Assembly (NCBI GenBank): GCA_029252195.1
Contig: JAQXBV010000039.1
Location: 1-62,044, forward strand
Direction of reading: 5' to 3'
From: Yoonia sp.
Lineage (GTDB): Bacteria > Pseudomonadota > Alphaproteobacteria > Rhodobacterales > Rhodobacteraceae
Length of the DNA stretch: 62,044 nt
The notes under the pieces were generated by a model, which saw nothing but the letters and a program-made list of their open reading frames with translations, did no database searches and had not been told where the DNA came from. The position numbers were made by a program, and so were the translations under genes. Below, in pieces: positions 55,365 through 62,044 of this stretch. Numbering within the stretch: position 1 is the first letter of the stretch; the number at the start of each line of letters is the position of its first letter.

Positions 55365-57401
55365 ATGAGCGCCGCCGTGCTGCTGAAAGATATCTTTGGC
55401 TTTGATGCCTTCAGGCCTGGTCAGCAAGAGATCGTGGAGGCCGTGATTGCGGGTGAGAACACCCTTGCGATTATGCCCACGGGTGGCGGCAAATCCCTTT
55501 GCTTTCAACTGCCTGCACTGGCCCGCGACGGGGTGACAGTTGTCATTTCGCCGCTCATTGCGCTGATGCGTGATCAGGTACGGGCGCTGCAAGCGGCGGG
55601 TGTTGATGCGGGCGCGTTGACCTCTGGCAATACCGAAGAAGAGACCGAAGCGGTTTGGCGCGGGCTGGAGGCGGGCACTTTGCGTCTGCTCTATATGGCG
55701 CCCGAGCGGCTTGCCTCTGGCGGCACAATGCAAATGTTGCGCCGCGTTGGCGTCACGATGATCGCCGTCGACGAGGCGCATTGTGTGAGCCAATGGGGCC
55801 ACGATTTCCGCCCCGATTATCTGCGTATCGGCGAGCTCCGCCGTATGCTTGACGTGCCATTGGCCGCCTTCACTGCGACTGCCGATGCAGAGACCCGTGC
55901 CGAGATTGTGCAAAAACTGTTCGACGGGGTGGAGCCTTCCACCTTCCTGCGCGGCTTTGACCGCCCCAATATCCACCTCGCTTTTGCCGTCAAAGACGGA
56001 CCGCGCGCGCAAATCCTCAACTTCGCCGCCGCGCGGAAGGGTCAGTCTGGCATCGTCTATTGCGGTACGCGGGCCAAGACGGAGACCTTGGGAAAGGCGC
56101 TGAACGACGCTGGCCATTCCGCCTGCTATTACCATGGCGGCATGGAAGCCGAAGACCGTCGCATCGTCGAACGCCGCTTCCAGCAAGAGGACGGGTTGAT
56201 CGTTTGCGCCACCGTAGCCTTTGGCATGGGGATTGATAAGCCCGACATCCGCTGGGTCGCCCACGCGGATCTGCCGAAATCGATCGAAAGCTATTACCAA
56301 GAAATCGGGCGCGCGGGGCGCGATGGTGCCCCTGCCGAGACGCTCACGCTTTTTGGCCCCGACGATATCCGCTACCGCCGCCAACAGGTCGACGAGGGGC
56401 TGGCCCCGCCCGAACGCCGTGCTGCCGATCATGGGCGCCTGAACGCGCTCTTGGGTCTGGCCGAGGCGCTGCATTGCAGGCGCGTGAACCTGCTGACCTA
56501 TTTTGGCGAAGACCCGCAGCCTTGCGGCAATTGTGACCTTTGCGACAAACCTGCCGAAATTTTTGACGGCACAACGGCGGTGCGCATGGCGCTTTCTGCC
56601 GCTTTGCGAACCGAGGAATGGTTCGGTGCGGGGCACCTGATCGATATCCTGTTGGGGGTGAAAACCGAAAAGATCGTGCAGCGCGGTCATGATAGCTTGC
56701 CGACATATGGCGTCGGCAAAGACTATGACAAACGGCAGTGGCAGGCGATTTTCAGGCAGATGATGGGGCGCGATTTGATGCGGCCAGACCCCGAGCGCTA
56801 TGGCGCGCTGCGTATGACAGAGGCCGCGAGGCCTATTCTGCGCGGGGAAGCGACAATCGAGCTGCGGCGCGACAGCATCAAAGCGGCCAAGGGCTCTGGC
56901 CCCAAAATTCGCCAGATGGTCTCTGACGAAGATGCGCCGCTCCTGTCCGCGCTTAAGGCGAAGCGGAGGTTCTTTGCGGAGCAGCTTGGCGGACCCGCCT
57001 ATATCGTGTTCAACGATAAGACACTGATCGAGATGGCCGAGAAACGGCCCATGACGCTGGACGAGATGGCGCAGATCGGCGGCATTGGCGCGAAAAAGCT
57101 GCAAAGCTATGGTGACGCCTTTCTGGCGGTCATCACAGGCGCGGCGGAAGACGTGCATCCGATGCGGCGCAAGTTGGCGGGCAAAAGCGAAGGGGCTGTT
57201 TACGATCGGCTTCTTGCTGCCCAAGCAGAGCTCGCGCGCGGCAGTGACGGGGCGGGCAAACCGATGTCACTGACGGCCTCGACGTTGGCGAAGGTGGCCC
57301 AATTGCGCAACGCCGATATCGCGGGGATTGCGCGGATCATTGGCGACAAGCAGTCGGCGCGATTTGGCGACGCATTTCTCGAAATACTGCGGAAGAGCTA
57401 A
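55365..57401 (+). CDS. recQ: ATP-dependent DNA helicase RecQ
   Basis: A 678-residue RecQ 3'-5' helicase. Motifs: Walker A in MPTGGGKSLCFQLPAL, DEAHCVSQWGHDFRPDY, motif V/VI ATVAFGMGIDKPDIRWV and QEIGRAGRDGAPAE. A zinc-binding Cys cluster (CGNCDLCDKP) is followed by an RQC domain, and an HRDC domain is near residues 510-590. It has an extra C-terminal region (residues about 610-678) with a second HRDC-like helical part. Works in recombination and fork repair. No clear operon partner. Confidence 0.97.
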   Translation: MSAAVLLKDIFGFDAFRPGQQEIVEAVIAGENTLAIMPTGGGKSLCFQLPALARDGVTVVISPLIALMRDQVRALQAAGVDAGALTSGNTEEETEAVWRGLEAGTLRLLYMAPERLASGGTMQMLRRVGVTMIAVDEAHCVSQWGHDFRPDYLRIGELRRMLDVPLAAFTATADAETRAEIVQKLFDGVEPSTFLRGFDRPNIHLAFAVKDGPRAQILNFAAARKGQSGIVYCGTRAKTETLGKALNDAGHSACYYHGGMEAEDRRIVERRFQQEDGLIVCATVAFGMGIDKPDIRWVAHADLPKSIESYYQEIGRAGRDGAPAETLTLFGPDDIRYRRQQVDEGLAPPERRAADHGRLNALLGLAEALHCRRVNLLTYFGEDPQPCGNCDLCDKPAEIFDGTTAVRMALSAALRTEEWFGAGHLIDILLGVKTEKIVQRGHDSLPTYGVGKDYDKRQWQAIFRQMMGRDLMRPDPERYGALRMTEAARPILRGEATIELRRDSIKAAKGSGPKIRQMVSDEDAPLLSALKAKRRFFAEQLGGPAYIVFNDKTLIEMAEKRPMTLDEMAQIGGIGAKKLQSYGDAFLAVITGAAEDVHPMRRKLAGKSEGAVYDRLLAAQAELARGSDGAGKPMSLTASTLAKVAQLRNADIAGIARIIGDKQSARFGDAFLEILRKS

Positions 57402-57473
57402 GATTCTTGCGTCACCTACATCGTTTCCTTACGGTCCTAACTAACGCTGCTTTATCGAACGGATCGCTCTCTC

Positions 57474-57935
57474 ATGTTTTCACGTATTCTTGCCCTGTTT
57501 CACGTCGACAACGATTTCTCCACGCCTCTGCCAGAGGCCGATGCGCGCAATGCGCTGGGTGCGTTGATGGTGCGCGCGGCCAAAGCAGATCACGCCTATC
57601 TGTTTGAAGAAGTTGAGAAAATTGATGCGGTTTTGAGCAAACTTTATGGACTGAATCCCGTGCAAGCGGCCAAAATGCGCGCTGGCTGTGAAAAGCTGGA
57701 GGAAGAAATGCCAGCAACCGAAGACCTTGCCGAGATCTTGCATAACGCGATTAGCGTGGAAGCCCGTGAGGCGGCTGTCGCGGCGCTTTGGTCTGTTGTT
57801 TTTGCCGATGGGGAAGAGCGCCCAGAGGAGGATCTGCTTTTGCACGCCATTGAAAAGTCTCTTGGGGTATCTCCCGAGGTGAGCAAGCGCCTACATGATG
57901 CTGAAATGGCGAAACTGCCGCCGAAACGGGATTAA
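57474..57935 (+). CDS. TerB family protein
   Basis: A 153-residue all-helical protein of the TerB tellurite-resistance-like domain. Acidic residues typical of the fold are in RAAKADHAYLFEEVEKIDAV and VVFADGEERPEEDLLLHAIE. No other ter genes are nearby, so tellurite resistance is not implied. It is convergent with the EamA gene, overlapping its stop by 4 bases. Confidence 0.88.
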   Translation: MFSRILALFHVDNDFSTPLPEADARNALGALMVRAAKADHAYLFEEVEKIDAVLSKLYGLNPVQAAKMRAGCEKLEEEMPATEDLAEILHNAISVEAREAAVAALWSVVFADGEERPEEDLLLHAIEKSLGVSPEVSKRLHDAEMAKLPPKRD

Positions 57936-58783
57936 CGTCCGCGACCTGCAAACCACACAGATGATGCCCCCGCCGCTACGATGATGGCGAGACCCAGCAG
58001 GGTATAGGCATCGGGCCATTCGCCAAACACCAGGACACCCAAAACGGTGGCGACAATGAGCTGGCTATAGATCAAAGGGGCGATCACACTGGCGGGTGTT
58101 GTGCGGTTGACCAAGACCAACAGCAGGTTGCCTACCGCCGAACCCATCGCGCTGATCAGGATCAATCCAGCGACAGAAGCCGTGACCTCTGGCACAGGGC
58201 CAATCGCGAAGGGCGCGATCAAAAGCGCCCCGATGACCAATTGCGAAAGTAGTAAAAAGCGGGGGCGGAATTGCCCCGCGAGCCAGCGTGTCGAGACCAG
58301 ATAAGAGCCGTGCAAACATCCTGCAAGAACGGCAAATCCCATGCCTGCCGTCATCCCGAAACCGGGTCTAACAACGACTAAAACGCCGATAAAGCTAATG
58401 GCGAGCAAGGCGGACCTGCGCCAAGTGACGACCTCTTTGAGCAAGAGGGCAGAGAGCACATAGGCCACAATCGGCCCGATGAAAAACCCGCCAAACACAT
58501 TGGCCATAGGCTCGGTCTTGAGGGCTGTCAAAATGCAAGTAATCCCGCCCACGATCAGCAAGGCGCGCAAGACCAAGCGCCAGTCCATCGCGAGCTTCAG
58601 ATCCCCCCGCTGCAACCCCGCAAAAGGGGCGACGATGACAGCTGCCAGCGCAAAGCGGGTCCACGCCACAAACACAGGATCAAATCCACCGCGCCCCAAT
58701 ATCTTTGCCGCCGCATCGCCCGACACGATCAGGATCATGGCAGTCACGACCATAAGCGCCGCACGGGGAAGGGAATGGGTCAT
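57932..58783 (-). CDS. EamA/DMT family permease
   Basis: A 283-residue inner-membrane protein with about ten membrane segments in two EamA repeats (GDAAAKILGRGGFDPVFVAW in the first, ASVIAPLIYSQLIVATVLGV in the second). Such proteins export amino acids or other metabolites. The ATG at 58783 has AAAGG upstream; the open frame continues to 58849. It is divergent from the SIR2-like pseudogene. Confidence 0.92.
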   Translation of the reverse strand: MTHSLPRAALMVVTAMILIVSGDAAAKILGRGGFDPVFVAWTRFALAAVIVAPFAGLQRGDLKLAMDWRLVLRALLIVGGITCILTALKTEPMANVFGGFFIGPIVAYVLSALLLKEVVTWRRSALLAISFIGVLVVVRPGFGMTAGMGFAVLAGCLHGSYLVSTRWLAGQFRPRFLLLSQLVIGALLIAPFAIGPVPEVTASVAGLILISAMGSAVGNLLLVLVNRTTPASVIAPLIYSQLIVATVLGVLVFGEWPDAYTLLGLAIIVAAGASSVWFAGRGR

Positions 58784-58905
58784 GATGTGGCCTTTTGGTT
58801 TGCCTGCAAAAGACGGGATAGATGCAGCCCTGTCAACAAGACATTGCACTTGCCGTCATGCGTCGCGGTCGCTCAACTTGAGGTTTAGTTGAGGGAATTT
58901 TCACG

Positions 58906-59966
58906 ATGACAGAAACGATACCATCAAACAGCTGCAAAACGCTGTTCATTATCGGCGCTGGGGCTGGGTCTGACTATAACATGCCGCTGGGCGCGGATTT
59001 GATAGGGGCAATCTCTAGCCTCGTTTCGACATCCAACCATGTTAAAAGTGACGGCGGCAGGGCTACAGAGCTGGATCTCGCTCTACTTCGTTCTGAAAAT
59101 TACTTTTTGAGTCGCACTCAGGCAGCGCTTTCCAGAATATCGGCTGGGCTCGTTTTTTCGCGCAGCATCGACACTCTCTTGACTGATACGGCAGATGAAA
59201 CGGTGGCAACCGTTGGTAAGATCGCAATTCCTAAGTTCTATCAGAACGTGAAACGCGTGCAGAGTTCTTTACGAAAAGCGGTTAAGTCGTTTCTGGCGTT
59301 TCAACCCAAAACGCTCAATTTGATCCGCAGATAGGTAAGACAATTCGCAATACTTGGATGCCATCATTCTTCCGTGAATTACGAGCTGGCCTGACGAAAG
59401 ATCAGTTCAAAACGAGACTGAAAAATACGGCTGTCATCACATTTAACTATGACCGCTTGTTTGAACACTTTTTAAATGTCGCGATTGCCCAATATGACGG
59501 TTTGCCGCTTGCTGAAGCTAAGAACCTTCGAAGCGAACTTCAAATAATCCATCCCTATGGAATGCTAGCGCCGCTGGAAGTCGATATTTGTGGAATTGGC
59601 ACAAGTCATATTGCCAACGCGCCGGCGTACCTGAAAACATATGATGAAGACCCAGACGACAACGAGTTGGCCCACATCAGGTCTCTCGTTGCCTCGGCCC
59701 AAAAGATCATTTTCTTAGGGTTTGGGTTTCACCAGCAGAATATGGAACTCCTTGGCTTTCCGCGACCAGTAAGTGTGAAACAAGCCGTAGAGTTTTTTGG
59801 CACAGCTATGGGCCTCTCACCGCGAAAGAAACAGCGAATAATTCACAGTCTCGGAAGCGGCGCTACGGAGGGTTTTACTGCAATTCAGCAACTCGAACGG
59901 GATTCCGACTTCTCTTTTGATACCTGCAAAGACCTCATCGACGAACACGGCGACGCGTTCTTCTGA
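58906..59966 (+). pseudogene. SIR2-like NAD-binding protein, frameshifted
   Basis: Two frames join into one SIR2-like protein of about 353 residues. Frame 1 (58906-59334) has the NAD loop LFIIGAGAGSDYNMPLG. Frame 2 has the Asn-Asp motif VITFNYDRLFEHFL, a His in IIHPYGML and IIFLGFGFHQQN. Upstream of the ATG at 59358, frame 2 reads sensibly back through TQNAQFDPQIGKTIRNTW, so a one-base deletion close to 59304 (in TTTCAACCCAAAACG) is the likely break. SIR2-like proteins of this size are often NAD-degrading defence effectors. Codon use seems more AT-rich than its neighbours. Divergent from the EamA gene, followed by pncB. Confidence 0.8.
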
Positions 59967-60028
59967 TAACCCCTTGCCATCCCCCCCGTCTCCTTGGTCT
60001 AACCGCCTTAACTATAAGGAACGACTTG

Positions 60029-61321
60029 ATGACCGATATCGCCACCCGCGTCTGGAACCACAAATGGAAGATCGACCCGATTGTGCGGTCGCTCATCGAC
60101 ACGGACTTTTACAAGCTTCTGATGTGCCAGTCGGTGTTCCGCAACAAACCCGACAGGCAGGTTACATTCAGCCTCATCAACCGCTCCAAGCACATCCGCC
60201 TTGCCGATCTCGTGGACGAGGGCGAGTTGCGCGAACAGCTCGACCACGTTCGCTCGCTTTCCCTCACACGCGGAGAAAGCACATGGATGCGCGGCAACAC
60301 ATTCTACGGAAAACGCCAGATGTTCACGCCCGAATTCATGGACTGGTTCGAACAACTGCGCCTGCCACCCTACCACCTCGAAAAGGTCGACGGCCAATAC
60401 GAACTCACCTTTGAGGGCTCATGGCCCGAAGTCATGCTCTGGGAAATCCCCGCCCTCGCGATCCTGATGGAGCTGCGCGGCCGCGCCGTCCTTGGCACAA
60501 TGGGGCGGTTCGAGATCGAAGTCCTCTACGCCCGCGCCAAAACAAAGGTCTGGGAAAAGGTCGAAACCCTGCGGACCGTCGAAAACCTCGCCATCGCCGA
60601 CTTCGGCACACGGCGCAGGCATAGCTTCCTCTGGCAAGACTGGTGCGTGCAAGCCATGTCCGAAGGGCTGGGCAACAACTTTGTCGGCACCTCCAACTGC
60701 CTGATAGCCAAGGAACGCGACCTCGCCGCTATCGGCACAAACGCCCACGAACTCCCCATGGTTTACGCCGCATTGGCCCGAACAGACGACGATTTACGCC
60801 AAGCGCCCTACGACGTGCTCTCGGACTGGCACGCGGAACACGACGGCAACCTGCGGATCATCCTGCCCGACACCTACGGGACAAAAGGCTTCCTCGAACA
60901 TGCGCCCGACTGGCTCGCGGGCTGGACGGGGATCAGGGTCGACAGCGGTGACCCCGCAACAGGGGCGGAAACCGCAATCAACTGGTGGAAATCACGCGGC
61001 GAGGACCCGACCAAGAAACTGGTCATCTTCTCCGACGGGCTCGACGTCGACAAAATCGTGACCCTGCAAGCGCAATTCGCAGGGCGTGTGCGCGTCTCAT
61101 TCGGCTGGGGCACCATGCTGACCAACGACTTCAAAGGGCTCACCCCAAACGACACCCTCGCGCCATTCTCACTGGTCTGCAAAGCCATCAGCGCCGACGG
61201 CAACCCCACCATAAAACTCAGCGACAACCCGAACAAAGCCATGGGCCCAGCGGAAGAGATCGCAAGATACAAACGGGTGTTCGGGGTTGGCGAACAAGAG
61301 AAGGTTGAGGTTGTGGTTTAG
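60029..61321 (+). CDS. pncB: Nicotinate phosphoribosyltransferase
   Basis: A 430-residue PncB that makes nicotinate mononucleotide from nicotinate in NAD salvage. Typical stretches are SLIDTDFYKLLMCQSVFRN at the start, FGTRRRHSFLWQDW and NNFVGTSNCLIAKE with the phosphorylated-His region, and IRVDSGDPATGAE with VIFSDGLDVDKIV near the end. AAGGAACGACTTG precedes the ATG at 60029. Placed directly after the broken SIR2-like gene and convergent with the ImmA pseudogene (4-base overlap). Confidence 0.96.
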   Translation: MTDIATRVWNHKWKIDPIVRSLIDTDFYKLLMCQSVFRNKPDRQVTFSLINRSKHIRLADLVDEGELREQLDHVRSLSLTRGESTWMRGNTFYGKRQMFTPEFMDWFEQLRLPPYHLEKVDGQYELTFEGSWPEVMLWEIPALAILMELRGRAVLGTMGRFEIEVLYARAKTKVWEKVETLRTVENLAIADFGTRRRHSFLWQDWCVQAMSEGLGNNFVGTSNCLIAKERDLAAIGTNAHELPMVYAALARTDDDLRQAPYDVLSDWHAEHDGNLRIILPDTYGTKGFLEHAPDWLAGWTGIRVDSGDPATGAETAINWWKSRGEDPTKKLVIFSDGLDVDKIVTLQAQFAGRVRVSFGWGTMLTNDFKGLTPNDTLAPFSLVCKAISADGNPTIKLSDNPNKAMGPAEEIARYKRVFGVGEQEKVEVVV

Positions 61322-61821
61322 ACCACAGCCCCTGCTGAAACGGATATGCCTAATGTCTTAAGCCTGATTTCCATCGCCGCTGCAGAAACCTTGAAACATT
61401 CCGCCAATTCCTGAACCGTCTTACCGCTTTTAGCTCGTTTTTCGATCATTTTCTTTGGCATAAGAATCTGCGCTGCGAATCGATTTGCTTCGGTTTCATG
61501 CTGCCTCTTAATGGCCCGATTGTGGAAATTCCCAGAAGCTTCACTTCTATATGCTTTATTATCGTCTAAACCCTCGCCAATTAGATGAGCGTGGAGCATA
61601 TAATGTCCCAATTCATGGGCAACGGTAAAACGTTTACGGTTTTCACCATCCATAAAATTGGAGGAAATCTTGAATTTTCCGTCCAACTGGCGTTCAAGCT
61701 GACCGGAGATCTAGGTATCAAAGTCGGCTTCCATGTCGATATCGATTCCTAAGTCACGAACAATTAAGTCGATCTTTACTGGCGGGCCTATGTGCCGCTT
61801 AACTACATCTATAAACTTCAT
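61318..61821 (-). pseudogene. ImmA/IrrE family metallopeptidase, amber-interrupted
   Basis: A frame of 167 codons interrupted only by TAG at 61711-61713 (codon 37). Before it: MKFIDVVKRHIGPPVKIDL, and after it: ISGQLERQLDGKFKISSNF. The peptidase motif is FTVAHELGHYMLHAHLI (HExxH), with a further ETEANRFAAQILMPKKM block that supplies the third ligand. Such proteases cleave XRE-type repressors or antitoxins in phages and islands. A TTG at 61686 could restart a 122-residue protein that still has the HExxH site, so partial activity cannot be excluded. Confidence 0.85.
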
Positions 61822-61831
61822 GTTGACCCCC

Positions 61832-62044
61832 CTAGTCTTGGTTACTCGCAATATCGTCGGCATCGTCGGCATCGTCGGCATCGTCGTCCGATATTTCGTT
61901 CTCTTTGTTATACCGCTGCTACTCCAAAATCCGAAAGTTCTCGTGGGTTATGACGCGGCAGTTGTCTGACACCTTGTCGCGGAATTTCGTCCATTCATGC
62001 GGGATGGTTTCGCGCATGAATGCGAGGACGGCGTCGGCGAACTG
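61832..62044 (-). CDS. Unidentified gene, 3' end only, with in-frame TAG
   Basis: The gene enters from beyond the window. Its visible part reads FADAVLAFMRETIPHEWTKF and goes on to a TAG at 61919-61921, after which the frame stays open for 28 more codons (QRYNKENEISDDDADDADD) to a second TAG at 61832. Either the first TAG is the true stop, or an amber mutation cut off an acidic tail. No family is recognised. Its place next to an ImmA/IrrE gene suggests an accessory or island protein. Confidence 0.45.
61853..61886. repeat. 9-base tandem repeat
   Basis: ATCGTCGGC three times in tandem plus a partial fourth copy. On the minus strand it encodes DDA repeated in the acidic stretch after the TAG at 61919. 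Such a tract is prone to slippage. Confidence 0.75.

Noticed and set aside
55323-57224. 633-codon open frame antisense to recQ
   Set aside because: Same cause; recQ has all its motifs on the other strand.
61733-61969. 78-codon plus-strand frame with an IVGIVGIVG stretch
   Set aside because: It is the reverse of the DDA tandem repeat and of the ImmA gene's 5' end; no ribosome site.
1-62044. TAG recoding in the whole genome
   Set aside because: Many intact genes here end in TAG at the expected place, so TAG works as a stop.
1-62044. CRISPR array or intact insertion sequence
   Set aside because: No spaced direct repeats of suitable length and no transposase gene were found.

Overview
The window looks like a chromosomal segment of a Rhodobacteraceae member (Roseobacter group, Alphaproteobacteria). 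The basis is gene content and order: the run rsmB, heparinase II/III, purH, lspA, DUF3035 lipoprotein, two M16 peptidases, mutL, rmuC; the RpoE/ChrR singlet-oxygen sigma/anti-sigma pair divergent from its FAD/DUF1365/MFS/SDR operon; and the rbfA, DUF2233, truB set. Genus and species cannot be fixed from this alone. No rRNA, tRNA, CRISPR array or intact insertion sequence was seen.

Layout, left to right. 0.2-6.2 kb: YggS-type PLP protein, RluA pseudouridine synthase, alpha/beta hydrolase, two-domain VOC dioxygenase, aldehyde dehydrogenase, 1-Cys peroxiredoxin, and a secreted EF-hand protein preceded by a perfect FNR-type box. 6.4-13.1 kb: L,D-transpeptidase, then a minus-strand exopolysaccharide block (OPX lipoprotein, epimerase, short sugar transferase, CapD/FlaA1-type protein, phosphohexomutase). 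13.3-15.4 kb: pnp, with a hairpin-rich leader. 15.7-17.4 kb: a small accessory island with a frameshifted hypothetical gene, a 91-aa protein, an AT-rich HEPN-like protein and, at its far end, a short duplicate of the pabB 3' end. 17.4-20.3 kb: pabB, a Dabb protein, a small exported protein and dapB. 20.6-23.6 kb: a periplasmic binding protein and a hybrid sensor kinase that is broken by an amber codon and also has Tyr in place of the phospho-accepting His. 23.7-28.2 kb: CMD-family protein, rbfA, phosphodiester glycosidase, truB, DUF1643, RTX protein, rpsO.

28.4-35.5 kb: a quinone-oxidoreductase-like MDR protein, then a tightly packed minus-strand operon (DUF1674, LysR, hydantoinase A and B, HpaI-type aldolase, GNAT). 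35.5-47.4 kb: the conserved rsmB-to-rmuC block and a small lipoprotein. 47.5-52.9 kb: ChrR and RpoE, with a visible RpoE-type promoter and a likely TTG start, divergent from the FAD oxidoreductase, DUF1365, MFS and SDR operon. 52.9-58.8 kb: lysine-forming-type saccharopine dehydrogenase, GST, histidine phosphatase, recQ, TerB, EamA permease. 58.9-62.0 kb: a frameshifted SIR2-like gene, pncB, an ImmA/IrrE peptidase gene broken by an amber codon, and the end of an unidentified gene.

Most of the window is conserved housekeeping DNA. The unusual material is a set of damaged accessory genes (sensor kinase, SIR2-like, ImmA/IrrE, island hypothetical), the pabB-linked island with a HEPN-like protein, and a 22-bp palindromic repeat that supplies the stop codons of two unrelated genes. 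I did not find a complete, clearly new system. The best candidates for one are the HEPN-bearing island and the SIR2/ImmA region, both in decay.
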